A stretch of 64,000 bases of DNA from Tribonema minus (lineage: Eukaryota; Sar; Xanthophyceae; Tribonematales; Tribonemataceae): NCBI GenBank assembly GCA_017506865.1, contig JAFCMP010000368.1, positions 124,001 to 188,000 of the forward strand. The letters run 5' to 3'. Each line of letters starts with the position of its first letter. The first letter of the stretch is position 1. Below the pieces are notes generated by a model. It was not told where the DNA came from. It made no database searches and saw only the letters and a list, made by a program, of their open reading frames with translations. Shown piece after piece: positions 23,287-35,800 of the stretch. Made by a program: the position numbers and the translations under genes.

Positions 23287-25994
23287 GGCGGCGCTCTGCA
23301 AAGGATACGATTCAAAGCTTCTTCGTTCGCCTCGCCGCTGCTCCTTTTCGTCCTTGACTTCTCGTGCCCAGCGCGCGCCTGCGAGCACAAGCTGCTGTGG
23401 TGGGCGGAAGTATAAGCTTCGCAGTTGGCCACCCTCTCGCTCTGTCGCCGCCGTCGGTGTGCGCAAGTGAGCCTGCGCAACCTTTTTTTGTGAACGACTC
23501 GAAGTGACCAACAAATCCAAGTCGTGGTCAGGGGGCCTGTTGGCCAACTGCGGGGGGATCGCGCTGGTTGGCCAACGTTGCACTTCACGCAGCAACTGCA
23601 TGTATGTTTGTGGATGACAGCAGGGGCTGCTTTTTGTTTGTTTTACAGCCTTGGAATATTCCCAGAACTTGAAGTTACTTTAGCGACAACACATGCCATG
23701 GCTGGACGGTCAAGGTTTTTGAAGTACAGCGCGCGGGGGGGGGATGCTATCGGCAGGTGCTGTTCACCACGCATTTTCCGATGTCCATGTCCATGAACGA
23801 ATGAAATAGCTGCTTTACAATATTTAGCAAACAACACAACGCTGAACTGATTTATTCCGAAGTAATTTCACCCGTAGACGAATCAAGTTCCCTGCTGCAC
23901 CATGACCGTCAGGAGTCTCCTCTGAGACATCTAGGTGCAGACCTGGTCGTCAGGCGCAGTCTGTGAGACCATGTATGTGTGCGGCGCCCCCCCCCCCCGC
24001 CCCGTCCCGGAGGGGGGGGAAGGGGGGGGCAAACCTAGTAGTTCAGCCCCCGCACAGCACATCTGACTTCAGGGGGGCTAACTTTTTGAGCGGTCAAGCA
24101 TGCGTTGAATTCTGTGTTTGTGGATAAGAGCAGGTGCTGCTGTTGCACAGGCCGTTGTGCGCGAAGCGAGATGCCCCCCCCCCCGGAGGGGAGGGGGAAG
24201 GGGGAGGGACATTCTAGGCAGGGTCTGGCACGGCAAACCTAATTCTTGTCAGCTCATTGGTGGACAAACATATATTTACTTTTCTAAAGGTAAAGTGCAT
24301 GCAAGCTAAGTTAACGTCCCCCCCCCCCCGTCCCGGAGGGTCCCAGAGGGGGGGGGGGGGGGGGGGCATGAGCGGTGCAGACGCTGCAATCACGAGTTTA
24401 CGGTGAATCAACTACGTGAGCGAATGAAGGTGCTGCTTCGTACATCACTCAAGCGTAAATCACATGAGGTGCACACCCTCGGTGTGTGAAGTCAGACTGG
24501 GCCTTCTCGCACGTTCACGTTCCGTTCACGTACCCAGGACTCGACCAACTCGCAGTGGGTCCTCTCCCGCAATCTTTTATGGGGCACAAAAGTCCATTCG
24601 AATTCAAAAACGGATCGGCGTCGCATTTTTTGATGCTGCATAGTACTACAGTATGTGGCGGCCAGCACTATCTGGGTCGGCGTGGGTGCTGAAGCAGTGA
24701 CCCCTCAGGCCGTTGGCAGTGATACGAACTGAGGATGCAGCAGCACACTGGCAGGCGGAGCTGGCTGCAGCGGTGGGAGTGATCACGTCCATAATTTCAC
24801 CATGTCTACAAAGAAGTGAGCTAGTGATGAGAGAGAGTAGTCCCAGTCTGAGCACTGCTGCCTCCCAGACCAGCTTGCACGCAAAACATTAATAATACTC
24901 CGAAGTACTGCCACAATTGGCAGTGCGTTGCGTGCATTCATACTATAGTATGCTGGAGATCCGTTGAGGCAAGGCAAGCATGCAAAACTTTGGGTTCAAT
25001 GAAAGGTTGCCAATGTGCGCCAGTCACCAGAAGTGTGTAGCTACCAGCTGTAGTCGGCGACACCTTCCCAGGCTCCTACCTCGACCCAGCGTACGTCTTT
25101 TGTGCCGTGAGAAAGGGGACGGCAGCCCACATGGGTTTTCGTGGTCGGCAAATGCAAGCAGCAGCAGGGCGATACGGCTTATAGAACAAGGAATTCCAGG
25201 TGTCAAGACTTGATGACAAGTAGCACGAAGCACTGCTGTCGCACAATATGGGTACATAGCCCCCTCTAACCCTCATCGCCTCACAACACAGTGATCACTT
25301 GCTAAGCTAACACGCAGCAGTCGATGCCGGTGCGCTGGCGCCTGCGTGTGCGGTCCCAAAGCTGGCGGCTCTGCATATGTCGCTTGACTGACTCTTGCAG
25401 CACAGCAAGACACATGCACCGTGAATCACAATTGAGGAACCAACTAGCTCCCATACTACACTTCAGCAGGTGCAGGGAACAATGCAGGGAAGACACTTAC
25501 ACACAACACAGCTGACCGAACTGTGACATGTGTATTATGGGGCTGCTGCTCTTCAAGATGTCTGAGCCAAACAAGCAACGACGAACAATCTGGTAACTGC
25601 TACAACTGTAACAGTCACAGGCGACACTCCAACATCCCAGTGTCACCACACAATGCTGCTTCGCGTGCATGCACGCATGTACAGGAGAAACGACCACGTA
25701 CGTACATGCGCTTATGTTTACACCAGCGCAGAAAGCACCCTGACACACAGCTTGATGTAAACCCCTTTGGCTACGCTATCCTTACCCCTGTGTGCGCTGC
25801 AGCGGTGCTTGACTAACCCTAACCCTGGGGCTGATGACCTTGACTTTGGCGGTTAATAACCCTCCTAGCCCTCATCGCCAGCAAGCCAGGACCCCGCGCG
25901 CTTAGCGCGCTTTACAGTTAAAATGAAGTTGCAGACTTCTGAGCGTGACATGCCCATGTGCAGATGAGTTCTAGCTTCTGTCACAGGCAGCGTA
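23287..25994. other. Intergenic stretch between the two paralogues, with GC hairpins
   Basis: No conserved coding motif was found. The part just above 23286 is the promoter side of the PWWP-like gene and is homologous to DNA upstream of its paralogue. Three long C/G hairpin tracts (23985-24030, 24173-24208, 24317-24366) lie in the middle. A 50-bp word at 24570-24625 (CTTTTATGGGGCACAA and CAAAACGGATCGG-like) also occurs at 1508-1570. Confidence 0.5.
23985..24366. repeat. Three C-run/G-run hairpin tracts
   Basis: At about 23985-24030, 24173-24208 and 24317-24366 a run of 10 or more C is followed by (GTCC)CGGAGGG and a long G run, so each tract can fold into a hairpin of almost pure G:C pairs and could form G-quadruplexes. 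The shared core and similar neighbouring words (GCAGGTGCTGCTG, GAAGGTGCTGCTTCG) suggest one duplicated unit. Homopolymer lengths are prone to sequencing error. Confidence 0.7.
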
Positions 25995-25997
25995 TCA

Positions 25998-26033
<36 letters not shown>

Positions 26034-29000
26034 TTCCTGCTGAGCGTTGTCATCGGCCTCTTCCTCGTCCTCTGTCTCCACGTCGTCATCAGCCTCTTCC
26101 TCGTCCTCTGACTTCAAGTCCATGTAGTCCACGCCGTACCTGCGTGGCATATTGAAGTTGAGGTCACCCGGTTTGAACTTCAAATTGTTCGATGGCCCCG
26201 TGGCATCGGGAGGCGCGGCAGGTTGAACATCAACTTGTTCAATTGCCGCGTTCGGCAGCACAACATGTTGAAGTTGAATTTGGATGTTGAGGTTCAAATT
26301 GACTTCCCATACGTGTAAGCGGGGGTGGCGTGAATGGCGGCATGGGTGCATGAGGCAGCGAGGTGAGTGTGAGCTGCGCCTTGAACTCCATGTAGTCCAC
26401 ACCATACCTGCACAAGCAAGTTGAAGTTGAAGTTGGGGTTGAAGTTTTTATATCGTGTCCTGGATCGCATGGGCTGAGCACGCAATAATAGGAGTCTACG
26501 CAACATCTGCGCAGGAACTTCAGGTCAAGCAAGTAACTTGAAACCTCTATGCCTACAATGCAACCATCAACTGATCTAGGGCTCCATTCTCAGACGTGGC
26601 ACGCGTTGAGGTCCATGACCTCCTCGCTTTACAGGTATGCATGTATGTATGTACAGTAGGTATGTATATACATGCAGTAGGCCGTACCTGTCTAGGATCT
26701 CGACGAGGGCGTGGCAAGCAGAGGCGGGTATGGCATTACAGTCCATGACCTCCTCGCTTTGCAGGTATCTACAGTAGGTAGTTGTGTATGTACAGTAGGT
26801 ATGCATGTATATGCAGCAGGCCGTACCTGTGTGTGTGTCCAAGATCTCGATGAGGGCGCGGTTACCGTGTGAAATCCACAACCTCCTCGACTGCAGTGTG
26901 TATGTATGTATGTACAGTAGGTATGTACGTATGTATACGCAGTATGCCGTACCTGTCTAGGATCTCAACGAAGGCGTGGCACGTCGCATCGGTCATCACG
27001 TTAAAGTCAACGACGCGGTCGTCGTTGCTGCTGACCACTATGCCAGGCTGCGCCAGCACCAATTCCCACACCTCCGTGACAAAGTCGCTGTCGTCGAAAT
27101 TGCTCTCCACAGCCTGGCGGGGAGGGGAGGGGGGGAACAAGGGGGTGGAAGTGAAGGTATGCATGTGTGTATGCAAACTTGGAATCAGCGGGGAGAGGGG
27201 AAAAGGGGGTGGAAGTGAGACGTCTGCTTGATGATGTAAATTGAGGGTGTGTATGTATGCATCGTGGCTACGCCATCACCGACGCCCACACCTCCTTGAC
27301 AAAGTCGCTGTTGTCGAAATTGCTCTCATACCCTGACCGGGGAGAGAGAGGAGGGGTTTGGGGCAAGATGAATCTGAGATTCAAGCTTCAAGGCGGGATG
27401 ATGTGTATGGGTATGTATGGCTATGGCTGCACTATCAGCATTCCGCGCACTTCACTGACAAGTAACGCTGTTGCCAGAGCTGCTCTTCACAGCCTGACCG
27501 GGTGGAAGTCACATGTTTGCATCATGTGAGACGAGGGTATGTATGTATGGAAAGAAGCGCAAGAAGCACAAGTTGCCGCACATGTGGCACCGTTTGACGC
27601 GCGGCCAGTGGCCGCAGCAGCGGCGGCCACGGTTGTTGGTGCAAGGCACTTGCGGCTCACCCACACCTTGTTACCGAAAGCTCTACGATCTTTGGATACA
27701 TTTCCATGAGTATGTAGGGAAACTCAGGCGGTGCCGCAGCAGCTGCAGCCGCCAAATTAAGGTTGCACGCTGTTCTAGAACCCAGCGTGACATCGGTAGA
27801 CAACGCTGCGATGAATGCAGCCGCAGTTCTTATTCTAACCCTAACCCTAACCTGCATGAGCGGGAGCATGAACTTCAGTATAATATGAGTATGAAGTTTC
27901 ACGGTTGTTGGTGGAAGGCTTTGCGGTTCACCACACATTATCGCCAAAAGCTCTACGATCTTTTGATTCATTCCCATACATACATGCATGGCCCGTCTCC
28001 AGCCGCCTCCGTGTGCAGAGGACGTGCGTACACAGTCAATATGATGCATGTGTGATAAAACAAACTTCAACTCGCGCCCTGAGCCACCCTGCTGGCATAA
28101 CTGCTGACAACCGCCGGTCTCGGTATCGACGACCCCACATTGTATGCTAGCGCGTTTAGTTTGTTTTGCCATGAGAGGCGCTCGCATCAATGCTGACATT
28201 CGCCGTTCTCGGTCTTCACGAAGTTGCGTTGCATTGCGGATAATGTTACAACCTGTTGAGATCTGATTACGTTGTTTGCCAGATTGCAAGAAGGTCCTGC
28301 GGAAATGGTGTCCAAACTCATGTGACGGTTGCAGCTTTTCTGGTACATATACACGCAGAGCGCGAATGCTGGGCTGTGTTGCAGCGCCCGTATCCAAGCT
28401 CCTAGGCGGCAGTGCAGACTAGGCTGCTGCATTGACGCAAACTTTTCGATTGCATAGGCAACCCGGCCTCCCATGGGCCTTTATAAGTACAAGTCCACAA
28501 GTCATGTGGGCTTTTTCGCGCCCTGAGCGAAAAATGATAAACAGTACATGTATACGCCTTTGAATTCTTTGATGTGATTGGCAGCAAAGCGTGCGCGCAT
28601 ATATATTCTACCCTTGCCACGGCGACAACAAGTTCTTTTGGTGTTGTTGGCCCTAACCCTAACCCTAGGGTTAGTAAGCGGGCGCGCATCCACGACACGG
28701 CGAAAGAGTCTGCAGCACACGAGAGCGCCTTCGGGCCCAAGCTTACATAGAGCGCTTACGAGCATGAGGTTATGAAGTAGAGGCTGCACTTTCTACTGCG
28801 CTGCAGATGAGTGTGTCGCGGGTCTAGGGTTTAGGGTCATGGGTAGGTTTAGTGTTAGGGTTAGGATTAGGGGTAGGGTTAGCTCCTACTCTCGCGGTGG
28901 AGCTCTTCAAGTGGGCTCGGGAGCAGCGGCAAATGAGGCCCATATGACGTGTCATATTTGTAGATTGTGGGAGCTTACAGATTTCATGTTCGACGGATCA

Positions 29001-29097
29001 TGCCTACTGTGACTGACTCCCTAGCTGTGTCAGCAATAAACATGCCGCTGTAACGACGCACCTGCTTCAGAATTGCCCACTCTTCATGCGTGAACAT
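25995..29097 (-). CDS. Truncated paralogue of the PWWP/Tudor-like gene
   Basis: Three exons with matching phases: 29097-29062 (MFTHEEWAILKQ), 27113-26953 and 26139-25995, giving 113 residues. Exon 2 has the same length (161 nt) and layout as exon 2 of the downstream gene (DSDFVTEVWELV, VVDFNVMTDATCHAFVEIL). Exon 3 starts YGVDYMDLKSED like its counterpart YMDFEAQLAEA. It turns acidic and ends in a poly-Ala run coded by a (CAG)n tract, then a stop, just where the homologue enters its own poly-Ala run. Everything after that point is missing. Intron 1 and the upstream DNA are also homologous, so this is a gene duplicate, not a retrocopy. It may be a short functional protein or a decaying fragment; no donor was seen in the poly-Ala region. 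Confidence 0.55.
25998..26034. repeat. CAG trinucleotide run
   Basis: About eleven CAG units in a row. On the minus strand they read GCT and encode poly-Ala at the end of the truncated paralogue. Such runs are unstable in length, and the truncation of the gene falls exactly here. Confidence 0.9.
26380..27500 (-). repeat. Junction copies around exons 2 and 3 of the paralogue
   Basis: Exon 2 (27113-26953) has tail copies downstream at about 26825-26890, 26685-26760 and 26580-26635, and head copies upstream at about 27290-27345 and 27435-27500. Exon 3 (26139-25995) has one head copy at 26382-26418 (ACTCCATGTAGTCCACACC). The set mirrors that of the homologous gene but the copies differ in number and spacing, so at least some arose after the gene duplication. 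Confidence 0.8.
28648..28676. repeat. Telomere-like tract, tail-to-tail
   Basis: CCCTAACCCTAACCCTAGGG followed by TTAG: CCCTAA units meet TTAGGG units in the opposite arrangement to 712-750. It lies in intron 1 of the truncated paralogue. Confidence 0.8.
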
Positions 29098-29866
29098 CGC
29101 GGCGCGGTCCACGATCGCGGCGGTACCCCCTGCCAGAAAGATACGTCCAACGCACTGCGCCGCTGCTCCTTCCTTGCCTCCGCGTGTCCAGCGCCCGCAG
29201 GCCAGCTCTGCTGTGATGGACGAATTAAGCAGCTTCGCAGCAGTCAACCACCCTCGCTGTCCTGATGCCGCCAAAGCACCTGTTCCTGTGTGTGCAAGAG
29301 AGAGCATGCGAGAGAGAAATTAACGCCTGAGTCGGAGGTGAACGAGTTGAACCATCCATGCATATGCCCGACACATGCAGCCGAGTATACGTACAGCATC
29401 GCTAAAAACCGGCAACCAGCACTTCTATATTCAATGAGACAACCAAAAAAAGCGGTACAGATGCGAGCATGCAGCAGCTCACCGCTGTCGTCGTTCTGCT
29501 GATGGTGCTGACCGTCCAGGGCTGCGCCCTGCCAAAAAGATACGTCCACACACTGCGCTACTGCTCCTTCCTTGCCTACACGTGTCCAGCGCCTGCAGGC
29601 TAGCACTGCTCTGACTGTGATGGGAAAAGCAACTTCGCGGCAACCCTCGCAGCCAACCCCCCCCCTCGCTGTATTTTTTGATCATGAGCATGTTACTTCC
29701 GCGTGTGACTTGCCACTGAGACCAAAAAACATGAAAAGAGATCCCAGCAGCAGCAGCAGCAGCAGCCAGATGAGTTCAAGCCTCACCTAGATCTGAGGAT
29801 CTGCGTTATCAACTGCATCAGAGGTGGTCGTCATGACTGCTGAGGAGTAAAGCTTGCGGGGTTCTC
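29098..29866. promoter_or_regulatory. Divergent promoter region with an internal duplication
   Basis: This 769-bp stretch separates the ATG of the truncated paralogue (minus) from the first possible ATG of the mTERF-methyltransferase gene (plus). About 150 bp is present twice: 29120-29275 and 29518-29680, both with AGATACGTCCA and GCTCCTTCCTTGCC. A third relative sits above the homologous gene at 23330-23440. A CAGCAG run lies at 29745-29766. No TATA box was picked out. Confidence 0.55.
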
Positions 29867-32800
29867 ATGTCACCTGCAGCGTATGCATCAGCCTCTGCAG
29901 CAGCGATGTTGCAGCATCAAATGCTGCCGCAGCTGGCGTGGCAATGGGTGCCACTGCGCGTGTCCTGCGCTCGAGCCTCGGGCCGTTCACTGTACCCGCG
30001 AAGGCGCCCATGGGCACCCACAATGGCGGCAGCCGCCGCAGCAGTTGATGAGAATGGCGGTGTTGGAGCAGCGGCAATTGACGTCTTGATGAGGGGAACA
30101 CCACGCCTGGATGCGATATTGAGGTCTGGCTTGGGGTTTCGGAACCGAGATCTGGAGAAGATCTCGAAACACAAGGTGAGCGGATCAAGTAGCAGTGAAC
30201 AAGTATAATATTGCAGCTGCACCTGCTGCAGTCTGTCGGTGCAAGCCATGCCGTCACAGCGCTGCTGCCAATTGCTGCAGCATGACGCGTGTCAACGACC
30301 GCTGCAGTAGAGAAAGCGAAGGGTTACGGTCAGGCAAGGCAAGCAGACGACAAGGCAACCGCGCTGTCTGAGGCGCATGCAGCTGACAGTACCTATATTG
30401 AAGTGTTTACGTGGTGCTGTCGGCAGATGCCGTGTATGCATTAGGTGAACCCCCTGCTGCCTTGCAGGTGCGCGCTGGCGAAGGACGCTGCTTCAGGGGT
30501 AGGGTTGAAGCTGAACTGTACACCCTTCAGAGCATGACCTGGTGGTGATGCTGAACAAAGCATTCAGTGGACGTGCCTATCGATGATGCTCAACAGCAAA
30601 ACGGAATTTGCACCCTCACCTTTGCATACTTCTAAGCATACTTCTGGCTAACTTTAGAGCACCGCAGTATCATTGGATCATTAACCTGGAGACAGGCGCA
30701 CTCAATGGTTAGGTATAGGGTTAGCACAGCAGAACTCAACCTGCAGCTCAAGATGGTGCTCAAACGTTTGTGCAACACGGTGGCATACACTTGGTGATGA
30801 AGCTCAGCAACACACTGCGGGGTGGGTGCGCTGTGCAGGCCTTCTCTTCTGAGTCAAAGGCTAGGGCTAGGGTCGGGTTGTACAACCTCTGCGTGCATGT
30901 GCGCCTGATGATGATGCTCAACAGTGCGGGGGACGCTTCGCAGGTCTGCGCTCAGTCAGGGATCAGGTTCAAAGTCGGGCTGTGCACCTTTAGGGTGACG
31001 TTACAGTTAGGGTGAAGTTACAGTGTACGTGCTAGGCGATGGCATTTTTCCCCATGTACTCAGCAGCTCCTGCATGCGCGCCTGCTGATGATGTCTGACG
31101 GTGCAACCCGCTGAGGGACTCATGCACAGGCGCTGGAGAAGGACTTGAGGTTAGCTGATGATATAAGATGTGAAGTTAGCCTGCATGCCCTCAGCGTAGC
31201 ACGCGACGATGGTGCTCGACCATGTACTCGGTGGCACTTGCTTATGAATGTCCAATGATGCAATATCGTGCGGCTGTGGGCAGGTGTGTGAGGCTCTGGA
31301 GAAGGACCTGAGGTTGGGTCAGGAGTAGGGTTGAAGTTGAAGTCAATATATATTTGTATTGCATACCAGGTTGACATTACAGTGTTCGCGCTGACCGATG
31401 ACGATGTTCACCCCATGTACTCAGCGGCTGCTGCATACGCACCTGAATGATGCCTAAATAGCAACTCTCTGCGGGCTCGTGCGAAGGTGTGTGAGGCTCT
31501 GGAGAAGGACTCGAGGTTAGCTGAGGTATAAGAGTCGAAGTTAGAATGCATGCCCTTGGCGTAGCGCGCGATATGATGCTCAACCATGTACTGACATAAA
31601 TGAATGCTTACCAATGCAACATTCTGGGGCTGGTGTGCAGGTGTGTGAGGCGCTGGAGAAGGACCTGAGGTCAATTAAGTACTTTGATGTAGAGTTGAAG
31701 TGGAGGCCAAGCTGTAAGCCCTGTGGACGTTGCACGCGATGATGATCCTCACCCCAAGTGCTCAGTGGCGCCTGCATATGCGCTGCCTTCTCAATGCTCG
31801 GTAATGCAATATCGTGGTGCTTGTGGGCAGGTGTGTGAGGCTCTGGAGAAGGACCTGAGATCGGTGGGCAAAGGCGGGCTCAGCAGCAGAACGGAGGACC
31901 GCCTGTGGGGGCTCTTCACATGCTTCAGGGTGAGCTTAATTAACGTAACACTCAAAATTCTATACCTCATCATCTGTCAATTCAATACCTAATCATCCGT
32001 CACTCAGGGTTAGGCTCATGGAACACCGCCTGAGGGGCTCTTCACATGTTTCGGGGTGAGTTCAAAAGTAGTGTAACATTCAAGTTTAGGGATGAATTCA
32101 TGCATGACTATGGTAGGCTCTTCACATGCTTCGGGGTAACGACCAAGAGTTTATGAATATATACATGACTAGGGTCACGGTCAGCAGAACCTGCGGGGGC
32201 TCTTCACATGCTTCAGGGTGAGCCTTGTTAGCATTCATACATATATATATATATCACATTGGTGGAAGCCACTTGCGGCTAAGCACTCCTTGTCATTCAC
32301 ATAAAGCACCACTCCTTGTCATCTACAGCTTTGCGATCTTTTGATTCGTTTCTATACACTTCTATATAAAACAAAAGTAGGATCAGCTGCGAGCGAAGTT
32401 CGCCGCGAGGTGCCTGGCCGTGCAATGAAGGCCGTGCGTGTGCGCTTACAATGTGTGTTGGGAAGGCGACCCGCAAGCCGTCTCCGGTTTCCTGACAACA
32501 GGTTCATGCAGCATCAGGATGAGGTTGAAAACTAGGGTTAGGTTTAGGGTTGGGGTTGGGGCTAGGGTGCGGTCGCGTCTTCCATCAGCACCAACGCAGA
32601 GGAGGGGCTGGGAATAAGCCTCATTGCTGCACATTCTCAGCAGTCACCTCAATTTCGGTCACTGGAGAGTCACAGCGTGCACTCAGTCGTCTCGCGCCTG
32701 CGCTGATGCTCACCACGCTTCAACTTGCGCAGCAGGAGAGTCATCACGTGAAGTTCCATATTGTGCCCCTGCTGATGCCTACGGCAAAAAGATTTGGATG

Positions 32801-35800
32801 TCACAACGGAGGTCATTCGGAGAATGGTCCTGGAGTAGTTGCTGATGCTCAGCGAGAGCGCATCGGCCGTCGGAGCGTCAAAACGTGCACCTTGAAAGTT
32901 AGAAATGTTGCTGGAGAGTCACCCCATGCACTTTGACCCTCTGCTCATTCAGGAAGATCTCACTTTGACCCTCTGCTCATTCAGGAAGATCTGGATGTCT
33001 TAATAGAGGTCATCTGGAGAATGGTCCTGGAGTAGTTGCTGATGCTCAGCGAGAGCGCGACGGGTAACGGAGCGTCACAATGTGAACTTCAAAAAAGTTC
33101 ACTTTGTCCCTAAAGCGTCGATTTTTTCTGCTGGGAAGTCACCACATGCTCTTTTACCCCATACCTGCGCAGGAAGACCTGGACGTCTCAACGGAAGTCA
33201 TTCGGAGAATGGTTCTGGAGTACCCGCCATTGCTAATGCTCAGCGAGAGCGCGCCTGCGGACACCGTGCACATGCTGGCTTCGGACTGTGGCTTGAAGAC
33301 ATCTGTTGCTCTGGACCTGATTGCAGCAATTCCGGCACTGCTGACGTTGAAAACAGGTGCTCATTTCATCATCAGTGCTATGCTTTGAGTAACGAACTCA
33401 TCATCAACGCAATGCTTTGAATAACAAACTCAGGTACGTGCGTGGGATTATGCTGGCTTCGGACTGCGGCTTGAAGACATTGGTTGCTCTGGACCTGATT
33501 GCAGCAATTCCAGCACTGCTGACGTTGAAAACAGGTGCACACTAGTTGTGTACTAGGAGGATGTGTATGCTGCGTGTTTTTGTTCGGATTGCAACTTGAA
33601 GGCGTCAGTCGCTGTGGACCTCATTGCAGCGATCCCGGCACTGCTGGCGTTGAAAAGGTGCTCCTCACCTACAAATGATAGTGATATTACGTATTTCCAC
33701 CATTCAAGAGAGCATTGCGGTTTACCGGAAGTAACAGCATCACAATGCCGTCGTTCGCTCTGGACACAATTTCAGCGATCACAGCATCGCTGCCGTTGAA
33801 ATTGGGTGCTCATTTCATCACCAGCACTGGTAATAATGCTAGTAGTAATGAGAGTGACCAGATATGCACATGAGTATGCTGGTGTCAAACTGCGGCTTGA
33901 AGATGTCAGTCACTCTGGACCTCATGACAGCGAGCCCTGCGCTTCTGACGTGCTCATTGCATCACTGAAGCTGGTGAGAAGGCGTGTAATAGAAAGTTTC
34001 ATTGAAGCACATCAAGAGATCGTAGAGCTCTAGGTGACAAGGGGTGGTTAGCCGCAAGTGCCTTCCACCAATATTGTAATAATGGAAACGAATCAAAAGA
34101 TTGTAGAGCTCTTGGTGACAAAAAGTGGTTAGCCGCCAGTGCCTTCCACCAATAACCGCGGTAGCCGCTGCTGCAGCTGTTGGCCACGAGTCAAACAATG
34201 CCACCATATCCACCGTGTGCAAGCTTTTTAGCATTCGAATTACTTTGAAGCATGACATAAACTGCCAATGCATACTTTTGAAAGCAACTTGCGTGTGTGA
34301 TAGGAGCTGCTTTACCAAAGTAGTCAGAATTGGCAATAGCGAGAGGGCGTGTATGCAGGTATTGGCTGTTGCTTGAAGACGGTCGCTGCTCTGAACCTGC
34401 AGCGTTTCCTAACCCTAACCCTAACCCTAACCCTAGCAGCAGGCGCTTTTGACATGTCAACCAAGGCAATCTCACATGTTTTCAGCCGACATATCATTAA
34501 TAGAAACATGCTGTTGCAGCAGCAAAATTATGAACAGTATACTGGTTCTGGACTGTGGATTGAGGTCAATGCCATTAATTGCTCTAGACCCGATGGCGGC
34601 ACTCTTTTTATTGCAAACACGTGCTCCTTGCATAAAATGACAGTGATCCTACGTTTTTATTTCGTCAATCATGCTAGCAGTACTTATACTTGAAGTAGTG
34701 ACAGCAGACGGCGACGCCCCAGAGCTCCTTGCGCCGGTGCAACACAGGTGTTTTCCACGTTACCGCTTCACCGATTGCGGGATGTCACAGGTTGAGGTTT
34801 GTGCACGTCACACACACGAGCTGAGCGCTGTGGCAGCCTAACCCTAACTTAAACCTAACCCTAAGTTCGCGGCCTCTAATGCTGTTTGCTGCGCCATTGC
34901 CGTCAGCCAGGCGACCTGGGTATAGAAGTAGAATTTAAGCTTCCACACTCCGGCTCAGTGCCAAAGAAGTGGTTTTCCGACACATCTGCACTGTAAAACC
35001 CTAACCGTAAACCTCAATGTCAACCGTGGCACTGTCGCACTGCTGAAACCCACAAGACGGATGGCAAGTGCACCACGCACGAATCAGACGACGCTGCAAT
35101 GTGCTCACCACCTGGCTGCTAATCTTGACCCTAGCTCCTCATGGTAACCCTAGCTCCTGACCCAACCCCAAACTTCTTGCCAATGCTATGCTGCACCGCG
35201 TCGCGAGGTGGCTGCGCTTAGGGTCAACCCTAACCCTAAGTGTTACGCTAAACCTGCCTTTCTACGCTAACCCTATTGCCATGCATCAATGCGGCGCAAT
35301 GTGGTTAGGCTTAGGGGCAACCCTAACTCCAACTGTTACGCTACCCCTAGCTTTCTAATCCTAACCCTATTGCTATGCAGCACCGCGGCGCAAGGTGGCG
35401 TATCTGGCTGCAGAAGTGGGCCTGTCGCCGCTCAGCATTGCGGCCATGACAGCAGCACAGGTAGGCATGTATGGTGTTTGCATTGGTAGGCACGTATGCA
35501 TTCTGGTAGATGTAAGGCTCTCCGCGCTGAGCATTGCGGCCATGAGTAGGACAGGTTGGCATGTATGGAAATGAATCAAAAGATCGTAGAGCTCTAGGTG
35601 ACAAGGTGTGGTTAGCCGTCAAATTGGATGGTTAGCGGCAAGTGCCTTCCGCAAATAAATGAGTTCGCCGCTGCTGCGGCCATTGGCCTCGAGATGTCAA
35701 AAGACATCTGTGTGTGCAAGCTTTTTAGCCTTCGAGGCATGGGTATTCCAGTATGGAAACGTCTCGCGTATTTGGTAGGCCAGCTCCACCTGGCAGCCCA

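Noticed and set aside
22957-23601. A 214-residue minus-strand frame read as one protein
   Set aside because: Only its middle (MGDFLEPDFSYDERSRLKQ) acts as exon 1, ending at a GTACAT donor with the right phase. The rest is upstream DNA and intron.
27657-28397. A 246-residue minus-strand frame
   Set aside because: It runs through the SINE-like repeat, a telomere-like tract (coding VRVRVRIR) and intron sequence homologous to 22.7 kb, so it is a chance open frame.
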